64,000 bases of DNA. It comes from Hofstenia miamia. Taxonomy: Eukaryota; Xenacoelomorpha; Acoela. Below, in pieces: positions 1 to 12,757 of the stretch. A program made the position numbers and the translations under genes. The notes under the pieces were generated by a model. That model saw nothing but the letters and a program-made list of their open reading frames with translations, was not told the origin of the DNA and made no database searches. Within the stretch, counting starts at the first letter, position 1; the number at the start of each line of letters is the position of its first letter. The stretch covers positions 1,848,826 to 1,912,825 of the forward strand of contig SCFE01000058.1 in the NCBI GenBank assembly GCA_004352715.1. The letters run 5' to 3'.

Positions 1-1689
1 GTTATCACCTCACCAACGGCTTGCAGTAACACTGCGGTATTTTGCAACAGGGGATACATTTACTTCTTTTCTTAAAATTAAAATAATTTACCTGTCATCA
101 TTCCAATATCTAATGCGATTTCAGAAAATGCCGCTTTATTTTTCTCATGATTTTTATAATTGGGATTAGAGACATCCCACAGAAACATTTTTTCTTTAAC
201 TTTTTCAAGCAAGTGGGTCGTGATCCTGTTGCATGCCTAGTTTCGAATAAATATAATTGATTCAATGTTTACACTAGCGTAATGACTAATTATGAAAGGA
301 ATGAAAGACGAAATATCAAAGTGGTTTGATCACGACTTTCATCTCAATTGTGGAAATATGATCGTCTTTCACAGGTGTTTACAGCTAAATTTGTGCTAAT
401 TGAGCACTCGATTGCGAAATAATATATTTCATTGATAAGCTGTAAACACACCTTTAAGTATTGGGTCTTGTCCACTCGACCCAGCCCACTTATTTCACGA
501 AATTTGGTATGAATAATACGATCAATATTTCACGATATATGAGCACTAGTAGTCGGCCTCCGTTCACATAAACAAAGGAGAATTATAGCTTGTTATGATG
601 CTGATATGGGTTTGTATGTATGAGCGATCAAGAGCACCTTAGAGGAGGAAAAAAATACAAAATTCAGGCAAAACCAAAGGAATTATTTCAAAATTCTGTA
701 AAAAATTTAAAAGCATGAATATTGAGAAACCTATATTTACGAGATGCCAGTATAGTGTCCTTGAATTAAGCTGAGGCATAAAGCGGTTGTATCAACAGCT
801 CGGGAAAGCAACTACCTATGATTTTACTTATAGTTTTTAAACTTTAACGGCTGACTTCCAAAGTAGATCAAAGTAATAATTATTCAATTCTGTGTGGGTT
901 TGGATAAAACTGATGTGCTTGGAAAGCATTCCAACAAACCTCATCGCATGTTATTTAACAATAATTCCTTCATATTTTGATGATTCGTAATCTCAAACGT
1001 ACACACAGTCTAAAGATGCACACAAATTTTGAGTATCAAGCAAGCACTTGTTTTTTGCGCATATGAAAGATGCGCTGGATAATGAAACTTTACATCAAAT
1101 AGGATTCTATTTATAATCACTCCGATTAATTTTACATAATATTTCTTATATTTTCTTCTTCTTTTGTTAAACCTTTCTGTTCTATTTAGTGATAAATTTT
1201 TCCTTGTATTGAATATTTATTTATTCATTTTTAAAAAAAAACATTTGTCATTAAAAAATTGGGTACATTTTTTGACAATATATCATATGATGCATTAGCA
1301 CTTACTGGCATAAAATTAGAAGATATTAACAAGACTTACATCGTTATGTTTATCACAATTTAATTCAATTATGAATGCTCTAAAACAATTTCTTTCTTGT
1401 CTCAAGCACAAAAACACATTGCATTTTGTGCAACATGTTTGATTTAATATATGGCAAAACTTGTAGTGTTTCCTCGCGTCGCAATAACTATTTCAGACCA
1501 ATAAACGCTGCTATGTTCAGGTACATCGATTTGCTGAACTATTTGAACAGACTCCGAATTTGTAGTGAGTCACATGATGGTCTGCCAGGTTTCCATGAAT
1601 TCAATGGGGATGTTTTATTGTGATCTTTTTCAGAATAAATAATGATGTTGCCGCTTTACTTAAAAATGTAAGCAAGTCATGTCTATTCG
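1..1689. other. AT-rich non-coding stretch
   Basis: No exon or transposon protein recognised. It contains an inverted repeat at 373-453. It may be intron of TEAD if the TEA-domain exons lie to the left. Confidence 0.5.
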
Positions 1690-2865
1690 GATTTATTGCA
1701 GTTTCTTTAGTATACGATCCAACCATTAACTAGGCACCACAAAAAGACATGCCTATAGCATATCAAATAGGCTGCATCTCCCACATAAGCATTATAGTGT
1801 TGAACAATGGTGGGACATTGCACTATTTTATTTCTTCTTTTGATTCTGTCATAACGGATCACTTCTGAGAGAGGATTGACAAACACATATGTGGAACTTA
1901 AAAGAATCAAACCATCTAAAAATTGAAATTAGAATTTCCTCGTTGTCTTTTCTGAGAATACATCCTGAATGGATACCATAGCTTTTTAAGATGCATTGAA
2001 GTTCAATAGAATTGAAGAAAGTCAATATAGACAATATGGTTCGCATGCTTGGGTAACTGTTCGCATACTTTCATTACTAAGTCTCCTGGCTGATAGCTAC
2101 AAGATTCTGCAAGATTAGGACGCCTACCATCATAGAATGTAGTCACGAGTGAAACCATCTGTACCGTTTCTAGAAATCACTTTCAATCCCCATCGCTTCT
2201 TTGGAAGATATTTTCAGGGCAGTCCTAACTTTGGAAGGATTTATTTGCTCGTTCACACATGCCGCTCTTATTAATTTTAGAATAGCTCCAGCCTTGAATA
2301 ATCGATCATTGTTATTTATCATTACTTTGAATCGACACAATCTGACTGTTATCGACAAAGAGAGTAAATTAGTTCATGCTAAAGAAACGGTCTCGAAATA
2401 TTATCGGCTATTGCATTAAATCTAAGGTATTTATTCCAAAACATACGATATCTTAGCAAACTTATTATTCCCATTTTGTTCAAAATACCAATGTATGTTT
2501 CTATTTCGTCCACGTTGGTAGAAAAGCAAGAGTTTGACTGTTGAGCAAATATATTTTCTGTGTATAGACATGATAAAAGATTTTTGGCATAGAAAACCTT
2601 TTAAAAGTAAACAATGGGTGACTCAATAGTATAAAAATTATCATTTTCATCATTTTAGGGTTCATCAAAATTGACCTCTACTAGATTCCTTGTTTCTTTT
2701 TTTCAGTTATATTTATGAGTATGAAATCTATTTCCATCCAACAAAGTAGCATCTTTCTAGTTGTTCAGAACACTATCAGATTCTTCACGATTATTGTTCA
2801 TTACCTCACTTCGATAATTTTCACAAACATCACTATCATCCCTATCATCTATTTGCCCATTAACA
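1690..2865 (-). pseudogene. Decayed piggyBac-type transposase
   Basis: Read on the - strand through several frames, this stretch follows the order of a piggyBac/PGBD transposase (DDE_Tnp_1_7 type). Near 2860-2770 is an acidic N-terminal piece (DDRDDSDVCENYRSE). Near 2500-2440 is DEIETYIGILNKMGIISLLR, like the family's start of the catalytic domain. Near 2320 is NNDRLFKAGAILKLI (family: D-K-L-x-K-I-R-P). Near 2040-1990 is FFNSIELQCILKSYGIHSGC (family: FFTSxxLLxxLKxxGI.xxGT). Near 1850-1770 is KIVQCPTIVQHYNAYVGD, like CPxIVxxYNxxMGGVD. Stops and frameshifts break it repeatedly, so it is dead. Terminal TTAA-flanked repeats were not found. Identity rests on motif order rather than a search. Confidence 0.7.
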
Positions 2866-4981
2866 ACAATAAAAAAATCTAAATGTTGCATTACAATCAC
2901 GTTAAATCATATGTATAATGTATGACACATAAACATTATAGTATTTTTCAAAACATGACTGTTTATTAAATTAATTTCGTTCTTATATTTTTGTATGCAC
3001 ATGTATAAAAATTCACTGCAGTTAATAGTTTACAATAACAAAAATATAAATCCAACTTTTATTCAAAATATAGCCTTTGGCTAAGCCAACTTTTTATGTT
3101 GAAATTAATTGAAAAAAATTTTTAACGAATAACGTTTGAACATAATGCATCATATATAATACAATACGATTGAATGGGTTAAGCATATGTAACTAATATT
3201 TAAACCTTATTTAAAAAATGATAACTTGTTCCAACCAGTCCCAAACCTTTGGGATAGGTTGGAAGACCATAATAATTTTATCCTCAAATACTAAATCCAG
3301 AGCTTAAAAAATGTCTATTTGATCATCTTTTGTTTCACGTATTCGAATAAGCCAAATTTAGATAACTTTCATATAAATTATAATTTATTATAATACAGTG
3401 GAAATGCATTCCGATTAATATTACAAAATTTCATGTTATTTTGTTTCCGTAATTAACTCCATTGAAAAATTTCCCTGTCTCATGTTTTCTTTGTTGACAT
3501 TAGATACAAGACTTTCGGGAAATCAAAATCATTTATTTTTTCAACCATGGTCATTTGGACAAATGATTTAAGTAATCATGATTTAGCAAATATTTCTCAT
3601 TCATTGAGTTTAATCTGATGCATAATTAATACAATTGATAATCTCTAATTTACTGATGGAAAATTGCTATTATATATGTTATGAATTAGATCTAAGCTGA
3701 TCATTGATTTTATTTTCCTCTAGAATAAGATTTCAATGTTGTATGTTATAATCATGTGTTTGAATTTTTCACTCTACCTTTGCAGATTATTGCTTAATGT
3801 ACACTTAAATGTGTCTGTTAATAAAACTGGCCTTTTGTTAACTCTTTTAGTAGGCTGAATGTTGGCTGTGTACATACTTGAGCTGCTGTTGATTCTCTAT
3901 TATGCAAGTGTTCTTTGAGCTTTTATGAGGACATAGCAGTTGTTTGAAAGTAGTTAAGAGGCTGATATCTTAATTAAATATTGAATTTTTTGCGTGGTTA
4001 TTAGTCTTATTTTATCCAGCCACTAGTCCATTAGAAATATTTTCAAATTTCATATTAAGTTATTTAAGCTTGTATTGAGATTTCAACATCTGTGATAATT
4101 GACATTTGATTTCACAATGAGCATTTTTTGCGACTGATTTAACAAAATTCTAGCTGTAAATTTGTTTGTGTACAATTCTGCACTGTTAAACTTTGATTTC
4201 CACTCCGAAAGAAGTGTTGGATGCACATCATTTAATATGTGATTTGGATGTACATGGTTGATATAACTTTATCCATTGGATTTGCCGATTTTTATACAAA
4301 ATATTTCTGCTGATATTTTGGCCCGGGTTTCTTTAATCGCATAATAATTCCTTCGTTATTGAAATACAATAATCGCAATCATAACCCTTACCTGGTAGAT
4401 GTCCCGCACAATTTAAGAATTTAAAAAAGAATCCATAACAATATATTTCTAGACGAAAATCACTGGGGGATATAATTAATTGTTAATATATTTGAAGTTT
4501 GCTTTTAATTCAGTCAGCCGAACATGGTTAAAAACTTTTCCCTTTTTCCGAATCCTGGGATATTTCTAGTTTTCCAGGTTGTCCAAATTATATTCCTTAG
4601 TCAGAAACAATATATGAATTTTTGGGATTACAAACTGAGTTTCTGAATTTATTAAAATTTTACTAAAACTTAGTAACTTCATTGCACGCTTAGCAATAAT
4701 TAGCATACTGAAAACATTGCAATTAATTTAGGCAAATCATGAATACATTGTTTACTTTTTCGAAATTATTGCAGATTGCTTTTGAATTTAAAATATTTCT
4801 AGTGTTAAAAAACTGGTGATCGTTTATCTAGAAACTAGAAGACAATGAGTATTAAAAAATATGCAATTTCACATATACTTACTAGAATTTTATTGCATTT
4901 TACCCGAAACCACGAAATCAGTCAATATCCATTGATGAAGCTTTCTGAAGTGAACTCGACATTGCTAAAATTACTTTTTAT

Positions 4982-5017
<36 letters not shown>

Positions 5018-5277
5018 GTTTTGAATTTGTAGGCATTTGTACAATAGAAAACAGCAAAAAATTTTAAAAACTTTTCAGGTCAAAGATTGTTTTGTAAAGC
5101 AGATTTAGAATCGGCCCTGGGCTGGTGGGTAACCGAGACAGCCAAAAACCGTCCCGGTTCATCCAAAAAGGCAATGATCTAAGTATATATATTTATTATT
5201 ATATCTATTTGTTTATTATAAAGTACATTCTTTTTACAGTGTTTTTCGGAATAGTTTATATGCAATGCTTATTGTAG
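2866..5277. other. Non-coding, upstream intron of TEAD
   Basis: AT-rich DNA with no recognised coding segment. It holds a small hairpin (3230-3263) and a (TA)n run (4984-5013). It is presumably the intron between the last TEA-domain exon and the exon at 5278. Confidence 0.5.
4984..5013. repeat. (TA)n microsatellite
   Basis: About 15 uninterrupted TA units. Similar TA runs occur at 10580-10597, 17970-18022, 25610-25634, 42238-42255 and 42562-42593. Confidence 0.9.
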
Positions 5278-5477
5278 GATCCTCAAACAAAAGAACGTGC
5301 TATTCAAAGTATGGCTGGAATGTCTTCAGCTCAAATTGTTTCAGCAAGCTCAAACAAATCTTGTTCAAATGAAGATAATGAGAATGCTGGATCCCCTCCT
5401 GGTGCTAGATTATCCTCAAATGTTAATAATAATTCCACCCACTCCAATGGTTATTGGAACAATTCAGAAAAACTTGA
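5278..5477 (+). CDS. TEAD: TEAD/Scalloped transcription factor, visible exon 1 (linker after TEA domain)
   Basis: First visible coding exon of a TEAD-family factor, which binds DNA through a TEA domain and recruits YAP/Yorkie or Vgll co-activators in the nucleus. The exon opens in phase 0 after TTGTAG with DPQTKERAIQSMAGMSSAQI. This matches the family's conserved segment just after the TEA domain, ending in MSSAQIVSA. A low-complexity linker rich in Asn and Ser follows. The exon ends in phase 2 (GA) at a GTAAGA donor and joins the next exon to make Asp. Six exons together give 321 residues plus a stop. The TEA domain is not found in bases 1-5277, so at least its exons lie outside the window. 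Family identity is very secure; the exact orthologue name is inferred. Confidence 0.93.
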
Positions 5478-6276
5478 GTAAGATTTTCTATTATTATTTG
5501 GATTTTTAATGTATCGCTTTGATAAACTAGCGCAAGCTTCATACTCTAGGAGAATCTTTATGAATTATTGCCAATGAGGTAATAAATGAACTCACTTTTT
5601 ATTTAATAGCATGTTTATTACCATATTATTTTGAAAATTACGTAATGTTTTATAAAATGGTCCGAAATTTTTGGTTCCCTCCTTTGTAATAATCGTTTGG
5701 TACATTAATTCTTTAAAATATATTATTTATCTTCGTTTTCAAGTGTCGATGTTTTCTTTGCTGTTACTTTTGATCGAACACTTCTTAGTTTAGAATAGAT
5801 TTCTCGTGGAATGTTTGAAAAAGTTGTTGAGTTTGACGTAAAGTTTGATACAAATTTTTTTGTTGTTCTCGTGATAATTGCAATTTTTTGATCATTACTA
5901 TGTCATATTCCTACTTCCTTGGAATGGTAGCCAATAATTAAATTAATTACTTCAAATATTTATTAATTGCTGTGAGATTTTCATATGATTGAATTTTAAA
6001 GTTTGTTTAATTATGATATACCGATCATCATATTTTGGTTGTCATTTATTTTTTATATTTGATAGCGTATCTTAATCGGCATAATAAATTTACAATGCGT
6101 CAATGCATTGTACTGACATCAGATTGATGAAATTTCAAAACCACTGTAGTTTTTGACAATGAATAGATTAATTCGTTTTTCACTATTAAAATCTATCCAT
6201 TTAATTATGGACACATTTCATTTAGTTTGATAAGGTAATTAAATACGGAAATGGATGTTACTTGAAATCTATTTAG

Positions 6277-6457
6277 CATTAAACCGTTTCAAGTTACCAA
6301 TTACTCACAAATGGATTTGCGTCGCTTTGGCAACCATGTCAACAACACAAACTCTTCCCTTGTAGCCTCGTGGGATAAAGGAGTTCTCGGCTCAAGTAAA
6401 CTCCGTCTTCTCGAATTCAGGGCATATGTACAAAAGGACGTCAGTAGCGATTCATCA
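6277..6457 (+). CDS. TEAD: TEAD visible exon 2 (start of YAP-binding domain)
   Basis: Exon of 181 bases, starting after CTATTTAG (a weak pyrimidine tract) and ending at GTACGT in phase 0. The completed first codon gives KLD|IKPF, matching the conserved V/I-K-P-F of vertebrate TEADs. The exon ends with SSKLRLLEFRAYVQKD, the first beta strand of the YAP-binding domain (vertebrate form: TTKLRLVEFSAFLEQQ). A lineage-specific linker rich in Asn and Ser lies between. The phases agree with both neighbouring exons, which supports the boundaries. RNA evidence would settle the weak acceptor. Confidence 0.9.
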
Positions 6458-7054
6458 GTACGTTTAAAACTGTTTGCATTAGTTTGACGCCGACTGAGGA
6501 TTTCGTTTTGATATTAATCCATGTATAAATATTAACCATTGCTTAAGAAAAAAATTCATTTTCATAATTCTATAATCCTTATAACCTTCAGTTTTTGTAG
6601 CTCAGTAAGCAATGGTTAATCCGTTTACTTAATGCATTAGGTATCTTTGACTAACCTTGGTTTTAGTTTTTAGTCTATAGGTAACTCTCTTAAATGTATG
6701 CATGTTCCTCATCCATTGTTTTAGTATTTTTTATTGTTTTAATACCACATTTGTCTTTCAAAGTCATTAGATGTGACTTGGACCTTTATCAATGTGTACA
6801 TATTAATTTCTCGAGTTACACTTTAGTTGTATAACATACAATAATAAACTACAAATCATATCGTCTTATTTAGCAACTAAGAGATTGATTTGTGCTTTTT
6901 ATGTAGGAAATCCAATTATACTTTAAAATTTTCCTCTATTTCCACTTAATCATCTAGTGCATTAAGCAAATATGGGTAATGCTTGACTGCAATGACACAT
7001 TGGATGTACTGTTTTTAAAATTTCCTTATTTCGAAATAACCTATTTGTATAGAG

Positions 7055-7214
7055 CAGTGGTTCTCAACCGAGGCCCGCATGGACTATATGGATCCATGTT
7101 ACTTTACTGTGCTACCCACACTCAAAATACATAATTTATTTGTATTTGTTTAGTTTTCTCTCAAAATAAAGCATAATGAATACTTACTAGAATCAAAAAG
7201 GGTGAGAACCACTG
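7055..7214. mobile_element. hAT-type MITE, 160 bp, in TEAD intron
   Basis: Begins CAGTGGTTCTCAACC and ends GGTGAGAACCACTG, giving terminal inverted repeats of about 14 bp in the style of hAT/Charlie elements. It is flanked by GTATAGAG (7047-7054) and GTATAGAT (7215-7222), an 8-bp target duplication with one mismatch. No coding capacity. Confidence 0.82.
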
Positions 7215-8599
7215 GTATAGATTTTAATGCTGTTTTTAAAGTACTCTTCCTTTACCAAGACCCAAATCTCTTTTTCATAGATTTTCAATTCATTGGTAAA
7301 CTTCTTTTGCTAGATGAATGTGAATGTTTCATTACCTTTTTAAACTTATGTAATATAATTAGTTGATTTAAAAAAGTCAGTGAAATATATGGTGTAAGAA
7401 TAATCATAAATCAGGTCTAAATTAACCTTTATATATTATTTTTATCTGTTATGATGCATAGCCTTGTTCTTAAACCGCATTTCATTTTTCAGTTACCCAA
7501 ATATTTAATGGTGGGCACTATTATTTTAATTAACAGTTTAAGGTTATTTTTAGTTAAAATACTATTTCAAATTATATATAAGAAGAAAACCAGTATACCA
7601 TGTCCCCCTTGGTACGCTCCTGATTGCGATTGCGTTTCATTATGTAACTATAGACGATGCAATTTTAAGAAGAAACGACTTGTCTCGTATATACACCGAG
7701 TTAACAGCCAGTTATTAAGACCCAGCAATACCACTACTGATGCATACACTTCAGTAGTTTTGCTATTTCCGAGCACTAATTATTTCACTGCTTCAACACT
7801 TAGCTATGTATTTGGTAATTTCTTAATACTATAATTTTGCGTATTTGCACAATCCTAGAAATTTAACATGAATTAATTTTTAATGTACTTTGTTATTATC
7901 TAAGTGAACATACCAGCTAAAGCAAAAATCTATTTACAATTGATTTACTTTAATCAACGTTATCGTCCTGTTCATGAAATTGGGCAACTGCATTGACTAG
8001 TATTTCAATCATCCCTTACACTATCTTCTATTGAATTTTATCAAATGTCAATGGAGTTGGGTCACTAAATTTTTTCATGTCGCCAAATAACTTGTATGAA
8101 TTAATCTTTTGCTCAGATCAATTAATCTCACTTTAATTTATTCATTTTTGTAATAAATGTTTTGCATTCATTATCATAGTTAGATGAATTAATCTACAAT
8201 TGATAACTCTTAAATGAAAAAAAATCAACTTGTGTAGTAGTTGTTTTTAAAGTAATTTTTGCAGTAGTAACTATGAAATTTTAATAATGGTCATCAACCA
8301 GAAAATATCTGTCAAATCAGCTCTATAAATATGGTAAAATTTGTAAAATGTCATCTCTCAATCGTACCTTGAATAAACAAAAGAGTGGCGGTTATGCGCA
8401 ACGCAATTCTATGGAGTTATGCTGTGAATGACGAATTGTTATATAGTCATGTCGCTCTCCTCTTTCTGAACTTTACCTCATAAACAAAGGTTACTTTGAG
8501 AGTGTCTCTTCCATAAGATTTTGCATTGCACATTTTAACGAATATGAATTCGTTAAGTACAAATTTATATCACATTTCCAATATCAATTAATTGATTAA
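7215..8599. other. TEAD intron sequence without recognised feature
   Basis: AT-rich. A 127-codon open frame (7451-7834) has no recognisable family and lies within the intron, so it is not called as a gene. Confidence 0.5.
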
Positions 8600-8600
8600 A

Positions 8601-9125
8601 CCTATTTAGATTGGGCTTTTGACATACGTAAAGGGTTGGGTGGGGTAAAATTAGCTCCCTTATTTACTTCTTTACGTCCTTGTGACTCAATCAGTCCATA
8701 ATTTTGCATGTGGTAAATTTTTACATTAACCTTTACAGAAAAGATATCATTATTCCAATTTTGGGCAAATTTTTGTAGAGGTCAGAAGTTTTTAGAGTGA
8801 GGTATCGGTTATTTATTTTTGGTACGCTCTTGCCACCAGCTGAATAATAGCCCGAATGCTTTTTTTGTTATTATAAAAATATACCTTATTAACATATATA
8901 CACTCCCTTCTAAGCCATAATAATGAAAATATAGACTGCCATCCAAGAAATTGTCCATAAATTTTGTTGGAGAAAACAAATCCAAAACTTTGTGAAAATA
9001 CGTAAAACTAAATTTAATGTGATTACAATTCTGAGGGTGGGGGTCTTCTGCCCACCTCAATTTTTTCGTAATAATCAAATATGTGCGAGGAGGATGAATT
9101 TAACCCCTTCTTCAACCTAAATAGG
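8601..9125. mobile_element. Candidate MITE with diverged terminal inverted repeats
   Basis: The left end CCTATTTAGATTGGG and the reverse complement of the right end CCTATTTAGGTTGAA match. A second matching block inside each end (GGGGTAAAATTAGCTCC against GGGGTTAAATTCATCC) extends the repeat. ATTAA flanks both sides (8595-8599 and 9126-9130). An assembly duplication overlaps its right half. Family not assigned. Confidence 0.5.
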
Positions 9126-9663
9126 ATTAAGCACAACCATCAGAAAGTGATTGAAAGCCAGCTCACGGTTTATTCATAATCAATCATTTCACACATGTTA
9201 TACCTGGATGTTCGCATCCTTAGGTAATGGTACTTTGTTTTGCTGTACGAGNTGAATAATAGCCCGAATGCTTTTTTTGTTATTATAAAAATATACCTTA
9301 TTAACATATATACACTCCCTTCTAAGCCATAATAATGAAAATATAGACTGCCATCCAAGAAATTGTCCATAAATTTTGTTGGAGAAAACAAATCCAAAAC
9401 TTTGTGAAAATACGTAAAACTAAATTTAATGTGATTACAATTCTGAGGGTGGGGGTCTTCTGCCCACCTCAATTTTTTCGTAATAATCAAATATGTGCGA
9501 GGAGGATGAATTTAACCCCTTCTTCAACCTAAATAGGATTAAGCACAACCATCAGAAAGTGATTGAAAGCCAGCTCACGGTTTATTCATAATCAATCATT
9601 TCACACATGTTATACCTGGATGTTCGCATCCTTAGGTAATGGTACTTTGTTTTGCTGTACGAG
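8841..9663. repeat. Exact 411-bp tandem duplication joined at an N
   Basis: Bases 8841-9251 and 9253-9663 appear identical over their full 411-bp length, with a single undefined base at 9252 between them. Exact identity plus an N at the joint points to an assembly or gap-filling product rather than a biological duplication. Confidence 0.85.
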
Positions 9664-10233
9664 TTTCTGGCTCGTTTTAGTCAACTCGTGTGTAGCATTC
9701 ATCTTTTCAAATTTGTTTTGTCAGTATACTCAACTTGTCAGAAAGTACAACTCAAAATCCATAAAGCAAATTGCTTTATCAATTCTTTTACAGAGACCGA
9801 ATTCCTGCCTGCTTGTTGTATTTGCAAAAGTTTAGTAATGTATCCATAAATTTCAATGGATTTGATTGCCGCACTGTCTTGATTTTGATATTTCTCAAAA
9901 AAAATTGTATTTCCGTCTAATGAATGATCTGTGTTCTGATAAAATTTTGATTAATCATGAAAATCCGTCAGGAACGTAGTCTGAATAAAATAATGATAAT
10001 TGATTTTACCAAATTTTGTCATCTATTTAATTCATTGCGCAATATTGCCAAATGATTATATTATTAGCCAATTGATTTATTTCAATAGGAAATGATGTAG
10101 AACGTCATGGCTTTACAAATTTGCATTTTTGCGAGTCTATGAACATTTTCTTAAAGAGAAATGTTCTGGATTAATGATAAATAATTAAATCAAAGCACTA
10201 CTGTATGATTACTTGGTGATTTTGAAATTAATA

Positions 10234-10518
10234 CAGTTGACCATCACTAATCCGGCGTCATTGGGATTTGAAAAGTGCTATTAGGTTAAAATGCACCAAA
10301 CCTGATAGCTAACTACCTCTTCTTAAAATTAAAATATTCCATAAAACAATAAAATTTGATTAATAAAGAAAAGACATTTATCAATAAGTTCATGTGAAAG
10401 TTTTATTCACATGGCTGTGACACTATATTATCATTAAAATTGAATTAAATATTAAAAATCACTATTGCCGAAGCTTGCGCCAGATTATTGAAGTTTCCGG
10501 ATTAGTGATGGGCTACTG
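10234..10518. mobile_element. pogo/Tigger-type MITE, 285 bp, in TEAD intron
   Basis: The left end CAGTTGACCATCACTAATCC and the inverted right end CAGTAGCCCATCACTAATCC match at all but a few positions over about 24 bp. TA flanks each side (10232-10233 and 10519-10520). The CAGT(N)G...CTAATCCGG ends resemble Tigger/pogo elements. No coding capacity. Its ends differ from those of the intact pogo element at 58617, so it belongs to another subfamily. Confidence 0.8.
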
Positions 10519-10520
10519 TA

Positions 10521-12524
10521 ATTTGTTGTAATGAAAGTAGAATAAAAAGTTAAATGATCGCATAATACATTTTTAGTCAATATATATATATATATAATAA
10601 ACCAATATTTGCTTTCAGTAATCACCCGCCTTTGGTTTGTGCCATAACAATTTGACTACTATAGAATTTTAATAGTATAATCGGGACACAGTTTTGGATT
10701 TCAGTTAAGCCCGTGTTTTGCAACCTTTGCATTTTCTTGAGCCTGAAACCTGTACCTGAATTTCGGATATTTATTGAAACCTGCCCATAGGTAATCATTT
10801 CGATATCTTTGAAAAAAAGTTATAATAGTATTCGAAATAGTATATCTTAAAGGTTTTCGTTTTACAAATAATGCTTTACTCAACTCAATATATTATAAAT
10901 ATATTTATTTGTATAAATTTTCGAATAAATCTTCCAGTCTAAATTGGTCAATTTTTTTACACACGTTATATGGCCTATAGATTTGTATTTTTCATACCAT
11001 ATCCTTTAGCTTTTTAATTTTCCTGTCTTGGTTCTACAGAATTTAATTAAAAATTAGCAATGTTAGCTGTTTTCAGAATGAACTTTCTTTTTTAAAAATG
11101 CATTTATTTTTTAGATAACTCTTACTGACTTTAACTATTATTCATAAATATCAGACCATTTTAAGTTATTAAAATGTGAAAGTGCCATAAGAATGTACAT
11201 GTATTTCTCATCTATATTAACATTCAATGTTTTGCTTTTGCTCATGTTTCATTTACTAAACACTAGAACTGGTATTTGAACTTTTAATTAAGTTTACATT
11301 TAAATTGAACTGTAAATGGTAAACTTTCCCTTTTTTACTGAATGATTTAGAGTAGTAGTAACTATTGTTAACAGATTTCAGTAGTGATCTTAACCTTCAT
11401 GTATTTATTTTTCTATGGAAATTCAGGACTGATCTTTCCTGGTTAATAGTAGTTCCCACTACTGATAACAATTTTTTAAATTATAATTTTAATCATTTGT
11501 TCATTTTTTTAAATTTATCAGAATTTATTATGTTGTTAACAAAAAGGTAAAATACAATTTAAGCTGATTCTTTAAATGTTGTGGTGAATTTTTATTTTTG
11601 CTAAATACTATAGATATTTTATATTACAGCACTTGGCATATTGCCTGCAGCTGCAGTAGTTAGGATTTTCAATGTTAATTACTAATTCAGGTGAAAATTT
11701 TCAGGTAATTGGGGATGGTTCAATTAATACAAACTAAAACGTTTAAATAAATCACTAAATGACTTTGTTATCTTAAATAAATCATAATAAATGATGTCCA
11801 CTGTAGATTAATAGCTTTCTCCATACTTAATCATTATCACTCCAATTGTTGCCTTAGACTTAGCAAATTGAATTAGGCCAAGATCTTTCATTTTACTGAA
11901 TTATTGATCTCAATTATAAAAAATTATTTTTAATTGGAATCATTCTGCTGTTTTACGGGTGTTTTTAATTATGTGCTTGTTGCTGAATATGTATCTTGAT
12001 ATCATTAAGGTAATTCCCCTTATGTTTGTAGCCCGCGTTTGCTACTTCATACCGTATGGAATGATGTCACCCATTTAAATTATTTGCTTTTTGCGTCATT
12101 GGAAAGTATTAGCACTGTTTTAATGCGTCGTTTTCCTAAGAATTTAATCCTCTTTACTGATTTGTGTATTTTTGAAACAATTCATTAAGCAAATAGCATA
12201 TACTTGAGAATACAGAATACCATTTCTAGGTTGAAGTTTTTGTGCAGCATAGGACAATTTTCAGTAATTCCTGTTGAGTTTGCCGCACAGAATAGATTCC
12301 GTGAAATTTTTCTTGTCATCATATGATAAATATATTTACAGTCTTCGTTTATTTTCCCTAATTTTCTTTTGTCGGTTATTCAGGCTTTTTGGATTTCAGT
12401 ATTCGCCTCATTTATCTGCGTGTTTGAACTTTCTAAAATATATCGTTTATATTGTATGTTTGTTTTTCTTGTCAATCTGCTTCATTATCACTCTTCATTG
12501 CTTTAACTTATTTTATATTTTTAG
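10521..12524. other. TEAD intron sequence, nothing recognised
   Basis: AT-rich intron DNA with a short TA run (10580-10597) and no TE protein or terminal repeat that I could identify. Confidence 0.5.
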
Positions 12525-12757
12525 GTAGCAGTTCACTCATTTATTCATCTTTCTGGTGGTCCAGTAGTTCCACATCCTTATCATTTTGAGCCTCTAGATA
12601 TGCGTCAGATCATCGACAAATTTCCATCCGACAGTGGTGGTCTCAAAGATCTCTACACCAAAGGTCCTCAATCAGCATTCTTCCTTGTCAAGTTTTGGGG
12701 TGATCTCAATTCCTCGCTTCCTGAAGAGTCAAATGTCTTTTATGCTGTTGATACAAT
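12525..12757 (+). CDS. TEAD: TEAD visible exon 3 (YAP-binding domain core)
   Basis: Exon of 233 bases between TATTTTTAG and GTGAGA, phase 0 in and phase 2 out. It encodes HSFIHLSGG, then DMRQIIDKFPSDSGGLKDLY and KGPQSAFFLVKFWGDLN. These match the vertebrate TEAD stretches around DIRQIYDKFP and GPQNAFFLVKFWADLN in the immunoglobulin-like YAP-binding fold. It is the longest and most conserved visible exon. It is separated from exon 2 by a 6.1-kb intron that contains a hAT MITE, a candidate long MITE with an assembly duplication, and a pogo-type MITE. Confidence 0.95.

Noticed and set aside
7451-7834. 127-codon + strand open frame in a TEAD intron
   Set aside because: No recognisable motif, AT-driven composition, and it lies inside an intron of a gene on the same strand. 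Most likely chance.
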